Assembly: GCF_002994745.2 (NCBI RefSeq)
Contig: NC_037088.1
Location: 45,376,911-45,440,910, forward strand
Length of the DNA: 64,000 bases
Direction: 5' to 3'
Source: Rosa chinensis
Taxonomy: Eukaryota; Streptophyta; Magnoliopsida; Rosales; Rosaceae
Shown: one piece after another, positions 44,279 through 57,525 of the stretch
Position numbering within the stretch: position 1 is the first letter of the stretch
How the letters are laid out: every line of letters starts with the position of its first letter
Program-made: the position numbers and the translations under genes
Notes under the pieces: generated by a model
What the model saw: the letters and a program-made list of their open reading frames with translations, nothing else
Databases searched by the model: none
What the model was told of the DNA's origin: nothing

Positions 44279-47200
44279 GAAGAACAGATTGCGCTTGGAT
44301 AGGAGGTAATATTTATATCAGCATATGATTTTGATCAAGTCATACGGTTCAAGGAATTCATGATTAAGCTTTCATATTTTGTTTATATCAGCACATGGTT
44401 TCGATTAAGTCATCTCCTTCTTCTTCTTCTTCTTTTTTTGTTTTTATTTAGTCAATTGAATATGGTTGTATTGATTATACATATACAACTATATGATTGA
44501 AACCATTGAGTACACAACGTAGTGGCAGAACAGTGCTATAGCTTTAACTCTTTGGTAATACTTGTATAGTAATTTATATCATTGATCAGTTATGATTCTT
44601 GTGTTTCTTTTAAACGATATTTTGATTTCGATGTTGCCTAGAGTTGGAAGCTTAGAATTTAAATGCTCTCAGTAAAGTAAGAAGTGTGATCATGATTTCT
44701 GGAATCTCATTCCTATTGTGAAAATTTGGAACCACTTTTGCTTAAGTCTCTGTTACCTGATTTTTACTAAATATATATAATTGGGACTTAACCATGAATC
44801 TCTTTCTTTCTTTTGTAAGATATTTTGAAGCAATTGATACCTGTCTCTCAAATTCATATTGCATATATGGATTGTTTTATATCTCCACTTTGTCTGTGTA
44901 TACATGGGATAAAAACACTTGTTTATTACTTGCCTGAACTGCTGTCTTCTTTTCTTAAAAAAAAAAAAAAACTTAATTCAAGTCTCTGTTGTAGTAACTT
45001 ATTTTTCCTGGTCAATTGGAATATAGCTTGATCAATTTTTCTTCTTCATTAATAGTTGATATCGTGGTCAAAATTTAAGTGAAGGCAGCAGTTTAGTTTA
45101 ATATGTAGGTAACAAATAAAATTTAGAATTAATATGTATATTGCATGTTACAAAGAATATAGTATGTATAAATAATGAGCTGTTAAGTGGTAGAGAAGTT
45201 GCTTTTCTAGATGAGGATGAATTTGGTTTGCAAGGTTATGACGAGTTCAGTTTGCTGGGTGAGAATGGAATTGATTTGCAAGGTGAGGAGCAAGATGATT
45301 TAGTAAGTGAGGAAGAAGATGATTTAGTAAGTGAGGATGAAGTTGATGTGCAAACTGAGGAGACTTTTCAATGTAATGATTGTTCTTTAAGTTCAAATGA
45401 AGACAAAGAGAAGAAAGAAGAACTATATATCGGAATGGAGTTTAGTTTGGATGAGAGTGCGTATAAAGCTTATGCTAAATATGGAGGAAAATCTTGTTTA
45501 AATGTGAGAAAACAACGAAAGAAGATAATTGACAAGGGTTTGGTTGTAAGGTTGCTTTATTGTTGCTCAAAAGAAGGTTACCGAAAGACCAGAACAAAGA
45601 GGGAAGCATCTTATTCATTACCAGTTACAAGGGTCAGTTGTAAAGCCCATATGAGTTGCTATCGTCAAAGCAACGGAAAATTCAAGATTGTATCGTTTGA
45701 GACAAATCACAATCATGAGTTGATTAAAACACCTATGAAACATATGTTAAAGATTAATCGAAGTTTCTCTAAAGCTCAAAAAGAACATGCTGATGATGCT
45801 GAGATGTCAGGAACTTCAGCAAAAGCAACAGTTGAATTGATGAGTAGATAAGTTAGGGGACGAGAGAATCTTGGTTTTATGGAAAAGGACTATCGGAATT
45901 ACATACATCGAAAGCGAAGGGTGAAGATGGAAAAAGGAGATGCTGGAGCTATATTGCAATACTTCCAAAAAATGAAAGAGGATAATTCATCTTTTGATGA
46001 GGATGATATGATCACGAATAATTTTTGGGCAGATGAGCGTTCAATAAGTGATTATGGTCTTTTTGGGGACGTCGTTTGTTTTGACACAACTTATCAGACT
46101 AATGAATATGGTAGACCATTTGCTTCATTTGTTGGGGTCAACCTGCAACATAAGCAAACAGTGGTATTTGGTGCAGCTTTATTATATGATGAAACCATTG
46201 AGTCCTTTAAGTGGCTTTTTGAGACTTTTCTTGGAGCAATGTCTGGAAAGCAACCAAAAACCATACATACAGACCAATCTGTAGCAATGGCTGGTGCAAT
46301 AGTAGAAGTATTTCCTGTAACTTATCATACACTATGTGTTTGGCATATTTACCAAAATGCTGCAAAGAGGTTAAGTCATGTGTTTCAAGGATCAGAACAG
46401 TTTGCTCATGATTTTGGAAAGCGTGTATATGACTATGAGGATGAAGATGATTGGTTATTGGCATGGAGTAATATGCTCGAGAAACACAATTTGAAGGAGG
46501 ATAAATGGTTAAAGAATTTGTTTGATATGAGAAAAAAATGGGCATTGGTATATGGGCTGCATACTTTTACTGCAGATATGATGAGGACACAACATAGTGA
46601 AAGTATGAATAATATTTTGAAAAAAATACTTGAAGCCTAGTTATGACATGTTGTGCTTCTTTGAACACTATGAGAGAGTTTTGGCTGATCGACGATATGC
46701 AGAATTAATTGCTGACTTCAAGATGATGCAAACCTCTCCTGTGTTATCTGCTAACATAAAGATGTTGCAACATGCAGAGGAGGTGTATACCCCAGAAGCT
46801 TTTAGACTCTTCCAGCATCAATACACAAGTATTGGTGATTATGTTGCTAATAAAGTTAGCAAGTCTGAGATGAATTATGAATACAAAGTATCTTATCGTG
46901 GTGTTGCTCGAGAGCATTTGGTAAAATTTGATGCTTCAGAGAAAACAATAACTTGTAGTTGCATGAAGTTTAATTTTGTTGGGATTTTATGTCGTCATGC
47001 ATTGAAAGTGTTGCATAGGAAGAACGTGAGAAGAATCCCTCCTACTTGCATATTAAATCGATGGAGTAAAGAAGCTAAGGCAAGAAGCATCACTTGTTAT
47101 CATGGAACAAAGACTAATGAAAATCTCAAGCAGTCGATTGGAAAGCAGTACAGCCATTTGTGTCGTAATTATGTGAGATTGCATCCTTTGCCGCATAACA

Positions 47201-47571
47201 TGAGGAATTAACAGCGTATGCAGATGAATATGCCAGCGAGTTGCTTAAAAATTTGGAAGAAAAGAAGAAGAAACTTTTGAAAGAAGATGCATGGGTGATT
47301 CAAACTTCAGATGTTGCAGCTTTGGAAGGTGAAGTATCAAATGCACGTGGAGTTAAAAGAAAAGCTACTGTTGGACGACCACGCGGTCGTCATGGTAGAT
47401 TTAAAGGTGTTCTAAAAGGGAAAAATTGTAAAGCCACATTTAAATCATCAACATCTGTAGCAAGTAAAGCCGCAAAGAAACAACTATCCTTCCAGGTATT
47501 TATTTAACAATTTGACAAACAAACTAAGAAAATTTATCTATTAACTAGATTTGTTTCTTTTTCTTTTGTTT

Positions 47572-47799
47572 TGTTGTAGAGAATTGGAAAAATATATTGT
47601 ATTCATCTCACCATGAGGTCTATATAGGGTGACATCATGTATACAAAAGGTAATACATAATAGCTATACTAATCAATCGCACATTACAAGTATGTCAATC
47701 GCATACATTACGAGTCTGTCAATCACATATATTACGAGTTTGTCAATCACATATATTAAGCAATACCTATTGCATGAATAGTCATTATCATTCACAACA
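47572..47799 (-). repeat. Copia 3' LTR
   Basis: 228 bp; differs from the other LTR by substitutions and one extra copy of a roughly 24-base CAATCACATATATTACGAG unit, which accounts for most of the length difference. Confidence 0.9.
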
Positions 47800-47834
47800 C
47801 TCACCCTTGGATATTCCATGTTAATAGTGTTGCC

Positions 47835-48130
47835 TCTGCTATGCGCTTCTAAGTTGTCTCGTCAAAAACCTTGCCAAGTGATAAAAACGTTGTGGGAAAA
47901 AACAACCTTGGTCGAAGGAGAAAAAGAGCACAACGCGAGTGAATGTGGAGTAGTCCACATCCTTCAACACTCCCCCTTGTGCCGCTCAAACTCGGTGATG
48001 ACGCTTTGATCGTTGCCTCACTAAAAACCTTGTCAAGTAACAAAAACTCTGTGGGACAAAAATAACCCTGGTCGAAGGGCAAAAAGAGCACAACACGTTC
48101 TTCACTCTTCGAGATCGAACATGTATAGAC
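47835..48130. repeat. Tandem repeat next to the copia 3' LTR
   Basis: Two roughly 175-base units share AAAAACCTTG.CAAGT, GTGGGA.AAAA..AACC.TGGTCGAAGG and AAAAGAGCACAAC. They lie between RNase H and the LTR and are non-coding. Confidence 0.75.
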
Positions 48131-48296
48131 ATCATACCTCCCCCTGATGTCAAGGTCTCCCCCTGATTTCTACAATTATGGGAGTTCGGATAACTTTCTT
48201 AATCCGATGCTCTTCACATGTTTCTCGAAGGTGGATTTAGGTAACGACTTGGTAAACAAGTCCACTACATTATCCTCTGAACGGATTTGATTCACT

Positions 48297-48614
48297 TCAA
48301 TATTTAGAAGTGTTTGTTGTTGCTGATTGTAAAAGAACTTTAGGCGATATATGCTTGGTGTTGTCGCCCTTGATGAAACCTAACTTCATTTGCTCAATAC
48401 AAGCTGTATTATCTTCATAAATGCATGTACGTTCATCTGTGGTAGACTTCAAACCATAAGTTCCTCGAATGTGTCTAACTACAGACCTTAGCCATATGCA
48501 TTCTCGCACGGCTTCATGTAGAGGGATAATCTCTGCATGATTTAAGGAAGTAGCAACAAGGTTTGCTTTGTAGACCTCCAAGATATCGCAGTGCTTCCCA
48601 TGGTAAAGATACAA
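48297..48614 (-). pseudogene. Copia RNase H remnant
   Basis: Reads ATSLNHAEIIPLHEAVRECI, the CIYEDNTACIEQMKLGFIKG core and TKHISPK, all copia RNase H motifs. A frame change follows near 48340. Confidence 0.82.
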
Positions 48615-48831
48615 CTCGTTTGGAAGCGACCTTTGTGAGGGTCAGAGAGATACCCTGCATCAGCAGAACCCATCAAGACATCGTTGTCATTTTGATGGAA
48701 GGGAGGAGGAGCACGGAATGTGGCATTTTGCCTTATGGAGTCCGATCCCACACTTCCGTTGTTTCTTTTCTATTTGTAGGGATAGAACAAGCCCATATCA
48801 ATTGTACCTCTCAAGTATCGAAAGATTGTCT

Positions 48832-49483
48832 TTATGTCAATCCAATGGCAGCGTGTTGGCGCAGATCACTGTGTCGAGCTAACAAGTTCACTGCGAATGA
48901 GATGTCTGGTCTTGTGCATTGAGCTAAGTACAATAATGCGCCTATTGCACTTAGATAGGGCACTTCAGCCTCTAATAAGTCTTCGTCCTCATCCCTTGTA
49001 CGAAACGGATCTTTTTCAGGCTCAAGACTACGACCAGTCATGGGAGTACTCATAGGCTTTGCTTTATCTTCATTAAAGTGCCTTAATAATTTTTGAGTAT
49101 ATGCTGATTGATGGATCATAATCCCATCAATACGGTGCTCGAGTTCTAGTCTGAGGCAAAACCGTGTTTTCCCAAGATCTTTCATCCCAAATTCGGATTT
49201 CAAGTACTTAGCAGTTTCCTTTAACTCATCTAGAGTTCTAATTAGGTTCAAGTCCTCGACATAAACTGCTACAATTGCAAATCCGGAACTTGTCCTCTTT
49301 ATAAATACGCATGGGCATATTTCATTGTTGACATATCCCTTCCCAATCAAGTAGTCACTTAGACGGTTACACCACATCCGTCTGGATTGTTTCAATCCAT
49401 ATAGTGAGCGTCTCAATCTTATAGAAAACGCGCTCCGTGGTTTAGAGCCACTTGACTTCGGTAATTGAAGTCCATCTGGAACC

Positions 49484-49518
<35 letters not shown>

Positions 49519-49685
49519 GAATCTAGATCCCTATAGAGATATGATGTAACCACATCCATAAGCTGCATGTCAAGTTTTTCAGAAACTACCAAACTGACAA
49601 GGTAGCGGGACGTTATAACGTCCATTACGGGAGAATATGTCTCCTTGTAGTCGATTCCAGGGCGTTGTGAGAAACCTTGCACCAC
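48832..49685 (-). pseudogene. Copia reverse transcriptase remnant
   Basis: Segment 49685-49485 reads FSQRPGIDYKETYSPVMD and EKLDMQLMDVVTSYLY. After a (TA)n run that shifts frame, 49488-48832 reads RSLYGLKQSRRMWCNRL and AVYVEDLNLI, then FCLRLELEHR. The catalytic YVDD is YVED. Not functional. Confidence 0.85.
49487..49516. repeat. (TA)n microsatellite inside copia RT
   Basis: About 15 TA units interrupt the RT coding sequence at the position before MKVPDGLQ, and put the two RT halves in different frames. Confidence 0.92.
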
Positions 49686-49742
49686 AAGGCGGGCTTTGTA
49701 TCTAACAACCTCATTTTTCTCACTACGTTTTCTAACACAGAC

Positions 49743-51967
49743 TCATTTATGGCCAACAGGCTTTATACTTGGGGGTGTCAGCGTTATAGGCCCAAATACC
49801 TGTCTCTTTGTTAGTGAATCCAATTCAACCTGGATCACATCTTTCCATTTAGGCCAGTCTACTCTTCGTTGACATTCTTCAACGGAGCGAGGTTCGATAT
49901 CATTGTTTTCTATAATTCCTTGAGCAATAGAATATGCAAACACATCATCAAGGATAATAGAATCTCGATTCAACGTCTCATGTACACTAGTGTAATTCAT
50001 AGAGATCTCCCTATTCCCTGGAATTTGTTCTAACATTAGAGTGTCCCCCAATGATGTCTCTTGGACATAACCATAATCCGGAATATCTTCATGAGACTGG
50101 TTATTTATGTCAATGATTAATGGATCTTTCTATGCCAAACTCACTTTCTTTCTTGGGCGAGAATCCATCAAACCTTTGGGCTCCCATGTTTCCTTGTTGG
50201 GAGCCCAGCCTGAGCCACATTACCATCACTATTAGTGGTGGCGGTGTAATGCCCAATACCCCTAGGGGTGGCGCCATGTCCATGATTTTTAGGGACATCA
50301 ATCCTTGCGGGCACGTTTGCAGCAGGTATATGTGATCTTGTCACTTTAGCGATATCAGAAAACGCATCAGGCATAGAGTCTGCTACGTTCTGAAGATCAA
50401 GAATTCTCCGCACTTCAATTTTGGACTGTGAGTTTTGGGGATCAAGATGAGACAAAGTGGGGGACAAACCACGACAATTCCTGTCGTTCCTGTTGAATAT
50501 TATTGTTCCTATCTCCCCCTAACGACGGGAAGACTGTCTCATCAAAGTGACAATCTGCAAATCTAGCGGTAAATAGATCGCTTGTCAAGGGTTCTAAGTA
50601 GCGGATAATGGTTGGAGAGTCATATCTAACATAAATGCCTAATCGTCTTTGAGGACCCATTTTGGTGTGCTGTGGCGGCATAATTGGCACATAAACTGTA
50701 CACCCAAATATGCGTAAGTGTGAGACATCAGGCTCATATCCAGTAACCATCTGGGACGTAGAAAAGGGTTTAGTGGTAGTAGGCCTCAGACGAATGAGCA
50801 CAGCTGCATGCAATATTGCATAGCCCCAAGCAGAAACAGGGAGATTGGTGCGCATAACCAATGCTCTAGCACCATTTGAAGTCTTTTAATGGCAGCTTCT
50901 GCGAGACCATTTTGGATTAAACATGAGGAATAGGGTATTCAACCTCAATCCCAATGGACATGCAATAGTCATCAAACGTTTTTGATGTAAACTCTCCAGC
51001 ATTGTCAAGACGAATTGACTTAATGGGATGAACAGGGCGGTGAGCCCTTAATTTAATGATTTGTGCTAGGAGTTTAGCAAATGCAGTATTTCTTGTGGAC
51101 AATAGCATGACATGTGACTATCGTGTCGATGCATCAACCAACACCATAAAATATCTAAATGGTCTGCAAGTTGGTTGAATAGGTCCACAAATATCACCTT
51201 GGATTCTTTGTAAGAATGGAATATTTTCCTTAGTGTCCTTTGCATAGGATGGTTTCGATCCTAATTTTGCTAAAGAGCAGGCTTTGCAAAATGAAAGATG
51301 GGCTTTAGAAGCAACCAGGGAAGTATCTGGTTGAGCCACGAAGTCACAATTGACTTTAGAAGTAGAAAAAGGAACCAAGGAGGTATTGGTGGCGTCAATA
51401 CCACTTTTGGGCCATAAGGGGTAGGCGGCGCCAGCCCTACCTTGGATCGAATTTTGGTTCCGACTTCTTTTCGTTTTGAAAAATGGATGTCCGTATGAAG
51501 TCTTTAATATACAAATCATCATATCACGACCAGAGTGTCCCAAACGGTCCTGCCAAAGCCTATATGTGTCAGAATCCCATAAATCATCTCTCATGACATG
51601 GTTGGATTCAATAACACATAAGTTTCTCTAATACTCGTTTATGTCCGTAGTCATTAGAGGTGATGCAAAGGAACTCTTGTCCATTCTCATAATGTGTTTC
51701 CAAATAAAAACCATTGGCTCTTATATCTTTAAAACTCAATAGGGTTCTTCCAGCCCTAGGAGCATATAGAGCTTCGGTGACATTAATACTTGTGCCATTT
51801 GGCAACATAAATTGAGCTGTTCCTCGACCATGAATCAATTGTGATGGTCCAGCCATCGTAGTCACAGAAGATCGACTAGGCGTCATCCATAGAAATAGTT
51901 GTCTATGTCGCAATATAGTATGTGTGGTGTCACTATTAACAGGGCTTTCCAACTCTCCAGGAAACAT
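49743..51967 (-). pseudogene. Copia protease, integrase and linker remnants
   Basis: From 51967 down: protease tail (SFKDIRANGFYLET), then GAG-pre-integrase (YRLWQDRLGHSGRDMM, FCKACSLAKL), integrase start (QGDICGPIQPTCRPFRYFMV), the RLDNAGEFTSKTFDDYC Asp region, then the post-core VSHLRIFGCTVYVPI segment. Multiple stops and frame changes. Linker to RT is at 50051-49743. Confidence 0.82.
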
Positions 51968-52491
51968 ACTGAAAAATAATAAAGTTCGAAATTAAAACAT
52001 GTCCATGACATCGAATAATAATATGATACTTTATTAATAAAGATAGCCAATGATTACATCAAAGGTCCCAAAAAGTCTAATCCAAAATAAAATCAAACTA
52101 AGACACATTGTAGTCACCGCTCTATCCGTTTGGTAACTCCAATCACATATGACCAGGAAAGTAGAGAGAGATGTTGGTGGAGCGAGGCTCTCTTAAGCAC
52201 TATTAATCTCAATGACTTTCTTAGACATCATATTTCATTGGGTGCACCACATAAGAAAAAGTTTAATACAATTGTCATTTATTGACGAAGGCATATTGTC
52301 ATTACAAAAATTCTTGGAAAATAAAAGGACTATTAATTCTAATCAAAGTCTGCAGCATCTTTGTGCACTTCATCTTCATCTTTGAAGTCCTCTATGGTGA
52401 GATTGACATCTCCACCATTTTCTTCTTCTTCTTCTACAAGGTACACTTCTTGCTCCCTCAGGTCCCTGTATGCCCTGTATCTTGAAGCTAG

Positions 52492-53420
52492 TTACTCGCT
52501 GGCCTTGTATTGCTTGAACCAATGCTCACTTGATCCACATCGATGACACATGTCATTGTGGTTGCCTCCCTTTAATTGAGGTGCACGTTGTGGGCGTTCC
52601 CTAGAAGGGTTGGCGCCACCACCACGACCCATGGCGCCACCACCACGACTAGGGATACCACGACCACCTCTCCCACGTGTGGCATTGCCACCACGTGTAT
52701 TCTCACCAAACCTGCGGTTTCCTTCCTTGTTAGGGCGGTTATATGGGCCCATACGTCCCTCATATCCCTTATTCTAAGGGTTCTGCTCCTTGAGCCCTCT
52801 TTTGGGTGCATTATAATTCGCCTCATGAACTTTCTTAGTTCCAATGGGCCTTGAATTATAATTCATCATGAGTATGTTATCATGTTTCTCAGCTACAGAT
52901 ATGAGATTGATAAGCTGATGAAACCTCGTGATCCGTCCAGCATTGACTTCAGTGCGATATTACTTTAATACCACAATGGCTGAAATGGGGAAGGTGGAGA
53001 GAGTTTTCTCAATTAGCTCTTGCTCTGTGACACGACTGTAGGCGAAGAGCCTCTAAATTATATTCAGCAACAGAATTAAAATCAGCAAAGCGCAGATTGT
53101 TCCATTAAACCTTCAAGTCAGGGAGAAGGGAATCTTGGACATTGCCAAAGCGCTCTTCTAGCGCTACCCATAGCTCTCTTGCATCCTTGATCGACATATA
53201 CTCCAATCTGAGACCTTGTCCATATGGCGTCGCATCAAGATAACTGCTTGAGCATGCTTTGTAGGTGTTCGCACAAACACACGATCCGGGTTAGGTGCCT
53301 GGATTATGGGTCATATTCCCTTTGAAGTGAAGTGGTTCTCAACATCGGTTACCCAACTGTGGTAATTTGAGCCTGTTGAGTCAAGCATGGGAAAGTCGAG
53401 TCTAGGTTCATTCGACATCC
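52492..53420 (-). pseudogene. Copia gag remnant with CCHC-like knuckle
   Basis: Starts with an ATG near 53420 (MSNEPRLDFPMLDSTGSNYH), has an early stop near 53315, and ends with a Gly/Arg-rich tail and a zinc knuckle C..C....H....Y in which the last Cys is lost. Confidence 0.75.
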
Positions 53421-54180
53421 TGAAAATAAGAAGAGAAGATATATTAATTTTTGAGCTAAACTTTCACGAAAACTAAAATAATAAGATTTCCGAGCTATGA
53501 TACCAAGAAAACAATTTCCAAGAATCTCTTTTGGATTAGACCAAACAATAATGTTTTAATATGATCACAATTTGATGTTTACGGACGCTCTTAGTTCGAG
53601 CATTATGAACACTCTTAGTTCATACGAACACTCTTAGTTCATTAAGCGTGAATCCCCACAATTCCGCTTTATTAAATAATCGAACCCATGTTCATATATT
53701 GAAAATCCTGCAGAAAATAAAGAAATTTAAAAAGCAAGAAAGCAGAACCTTTAATCTTTAAAACTTACTTGTTGAAATTCGGAGCAGATTCACTTCTGAA
53801 CAGTTCCCACTTCGAATGGTGTACAGATCTCAAAACAACTCCAATAGGGATGAAATTTGGAAGTCAGATAGAAGAGGAAGAGACGAACAACTTTGATGAA
53901 GGAAGGATTTTGATCTGAGGTCCCAATAAAGACGTTTCGGGGCGTGCAAACAGATTGATCTGCACAAGAACGAGCGTGCTGCTATGCTGCAGGGGCAGCA
54001 GGCGTGCGACGATGCTGCAGGGGTAGTAGGAGGCACATGGGTGCTCAAGGGCTGCAGGAGCAGTGCACGGTATGGCTAGTAAAGGTTAGGAGCTTGCTGC
54101 AGTTTTTGGTGAAAGAAATTTTGGGTGTTAGGATTTTTTTTCTTGGCTAGGGCTTGGGTTAGAGTATCGTGATGATAACG

Positions 54181-54390
54181 TGTTGTAGAGAATTGGAAAA
54201 TTTGTATTGTATTGTATTCATCTCACCATGAGGTTTATATAGGGTTACATTATGTATACAAAAGGCAATACATAATAGCTATACTAATGAATCGCACATT
54301 ACAAGTATGTCAATCGCATACATTACGAGTTTGGCAATCGCATACATTAAGCAATACCTATTGCATGAATAGTCATTATCATTCACAACA
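54181..54390 (-). repeat. Copia 5' LTR
   Basis: 210 bp, followed directly by the duplication TGTTT (54391-54395). Confidence 0.9.
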
Positions 54391-54775
54391 TGTTTTTTGT
54401 TTTTGTTTTTGTTTTTTTTTTGTTTTTTTTTCTTTTCAGTTTTCAGATTCAATCAATTGTAACTCATTATTATTGGGATAATACAGGATTCTATTCCTAT
54501 TAGTGACAATTGCGAGCAACAAGAAGTCAATGAATATGAAGTTCCAATGCTTGATTTTTCAACTCAAGTAAGAAATTATTTCTAATCACAACTAATATTG
54601 GCAGTTCGCTCTTTTTGGATTTCTTTTTTTTCCCATCTTGTTAAAGTGGGATATACTAATAGGATAATATTTTATGATATATTTTTTCATAGGAATCCAA
54701 TCTTAGCGTTGGTACCCAAGTATCAGTTTATGGTACAAGTGTAACTTTGAGGAATGGCTTTTCTTTCACTCAAAT

Positions 54776-57525
54776 TGTAACACCCCAATTTGCATCTCTC
54801 CAAATTGGTTACGTTATAGTGTCACGAACCTTTAGAAGCATAAGCTAAGCAAGCTTAACTCATGTCCTAAAGAGACGCAAGGCAATTTAACTAAAAAAAA
54901 TAAATTAAATGAAATGGCAAGTGTTCGAGGAAAACGTAGAGTTTAAAGCGAGGTGAAATTGAAAACTTTATTCTTACTTGTTAAAATGACACTATAACTA
55001 AACAATTGAGTGTTTTCCAAACATAACTACTTAAGCGAAACAAAGCTGTATCAACAACTTACAACATTGAAAATAAATTCTAGTTTGGTTCAAACCATTT
55101 GAATACAAAGTTAAGAAGCTCAGCAAACATTGACAAAAACAAGATAACACTCAACCTCCATCAAACAATAACTATTCAGTAGGTGAATAAAATGTGTAGG
55201 TAAATATACCAAATAGTTAAAGAAAACTGTAGCACCCAGCTCAGTTTCGAAATCCTCCTCAATCCTCGTGCACAGTACCTGTAAGACCAACTATAGTAGG
55301 GGTGAGCTTTCGTCCTCGTTGCTCAAACATCAGCCCTAGCTAGGTTTGAAAACCAAATAGTAATTGGCGCCACTTGAGTAAAATATAATAAAATTAAATA
55401 AAGAACTCCCAATGTGAAACCATATGAAAACGAATGAATACCCGGGTAAAATCAAACCTGATGACCGGGGTCTAATACTAGCCAACTACATCCTCACTAA
55501 AGATTTAAATCTTCAACAACAGGTGAAGAGTAGCGAGAGTGTCCATTTACGCTGTACCACCTAGATCTAGTGTCACACCTCAAAGGATGTCAGACACTAT
55601 CCCATCCGTACAGCCCGTCCGTAGGTTTAGGGGATCGAAACCCAAGGAAGTCGCTATGCCCCGCTCACTCTCTAGTCATCTCATGAACTCAAGTGTTAAA
55701 TCTTAAAAACAACTTCAAACCATAAAAACAATATAGGAAACATAAGAGCACTAACTAGGGTGAAGCCTCCCTACCTCGAATCAAAGTGCTTCGAATGTTA
55801 TTCCAGGTCAAGCAATAACTCTGCCTTTGGCTTGTGCAACCAGATTCCATGCTTTGTCATCCTATTACCAAGTTGGATAAATCATCAATTCACTTGACCG
55901 GTCTTTATAATTCATCTCCAACTTAACTTGACCGGTCTTTATAATTCATCTCCAACTTAACAACCTTTTTCAAAGTAGTACTAACTTATTGAAACATGAG
56001 ATAAGTTTATATAAGACTCCATATACGTCTGCACCTTTGAGTATCAATTAAAATAGCCCTTAAAATTCAAAAGGCGAATGCAGATACAAGTGAGTTTGAG
56101 GTAGGAACTGATGATGCTTGGGGATTTATTAGAAATTCATCTGAACAGAAGTGAACTTGAAACTTTCCAAAACTAAAGTTGACATATCAAGATACAACAT
56201 ACTAAAATTTCAAGAAAATTGGCATTCGAGAATTAAGGGAAAAGATGGATGCAAACAGCCAGAACTGTTCAGTTTTTCTTAAAAATTCCAGCTGCATTCT
56301 ATCAACTTAGAAAATTTGCCAAAAATTCATTTTGACTCCAATTGACATCAAACTAGTTGGTGATGGATTCTTGACATGTCTAGGTTTATGAACTAAAATC
56401 TAAGCATAAACACAATCAAGGCCATATGGATTTGATAAGTAAAAGTCCAGATGATCAGGTTCTGATACGAAAGAACAATTGTAAAATCAATTGTGTGAAC
56501 TCAAGATGTAGATGTAAACTTCATGAAATTAACTCAAATGTCGATGGTGAAACATGACCTAATCTGATTAGAAACTGAATTTGAAAGAGGATTGGACATG
56601 CAAACACAAATTAGAATCAAATATCAGTGGTATCTTAGAACAGGATTTTCACTAAACTGTAGGCGGTCTCACCTTGATTGAGAACGAATTAACCGTTGGA
56701 TTATCATGATTTTCGAGCAACATATAGAAGACGCAATTTCGAACAGCTTTCATGAAGAAGTCGCACTGATACAAAGGCTCAAACTTTCAGTTTCTGGCCA
56801 TCGAAGTTGGCTGACAGCAGCAATTCGGGAAGAGGTCAGAATCTCTCTTTTTGAATATGAACTTGCATTGGACGAACTGCTACAGTAGCATTTTCATGAA
56901 CCATCAACTAAAAGCATAATGCATTTGGTTACACACGTAGAGATCGAGTAAAGGAGGAAGATTGATACCACAATCAACCCAAAAATTGGCTGGAAACTCC
57001 GGGAAGAATTCACCACTAATCTGAGTTTGCATGCATCCATTCTCCATAGCAGCTGGTAGACTCAAATGTAATCATTGTACAGAGATGTTGGCATCACTGA
57101 AACAAAAATCTAGAGACTAAGTTTACAGTGATCGGGCTCTGGACAGCATAGATATGGAATGGTGAAGCTGATGGATCAAGTGGGTCGGTGAATGGACCGA
57201 TGTTGATCTAACCAGTATGGTCTAACTGATCTTGAATATAAGCAGGGCTGCCAATTTACCCAATCACCCTTGCACTTTGCTAACCCGTAACATTTTTTGT
57301 CTAACTCCAGCTCATGAACTGTTTAGGTGTACACGTGTAAAACTCGCATAGTTAGTTTAGAAGGACCTTAGCAAGTATATGGTTGTTGAAAACTAATTTC
57401 ACAAAATAAATCTAAAAGAAATCATTACTAAGGTTCCACTAAGTAAATGGCGCTATCACTTCCTCATGTCCTCGGGGATTAGGAAATTTCCCAATTACGT
57501 CATTGAAAAATTCAGGGATCTCACA
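54776..57525. mobile_element. Solo LTR (2750 bp) inside a transposase exon
   Basis: Starts TGTAACACCCC, ends GGGATCTCACA (inverted ends), and is flanked by an exact 5-bp duplication CAAAT at 54771-54775 and 57526-57530. No internal coding region is present, so a recombined single LTR is the simplest reading. Its removal rebuilds the exon codons TTC ACT CAA ATG CTC CAG. Confidence 0.85.

Larger units (their letters stand above)
47572..54390 (-). mobile_element. Ty1-copia retrotransposon, two LTRs (6819 bp)
   Basis: LTRs 47572-47799 and 54181-54390 both begin TGTTGTAG on the plus strand and end CACAACA. A perfect 5-bp duplication TGTTT is at 47567-47571 and 54391-54395. Downstream of the right (5') LTR, the minus strand reads CGTTATCATCACGA, a primer-binding-like region. 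Gag, protease, integrase, RT and RNase H follow in copia order but are degenerate. It lies in a transposase intron. Confidence 0.93.

Noticed and set aside
45141..47507. A host FAR1-related transcription factor gene
   Set aside because: The gene sits between 311-bp inverted repeats with a 9-bp duplication, so it is the element's own transposase.
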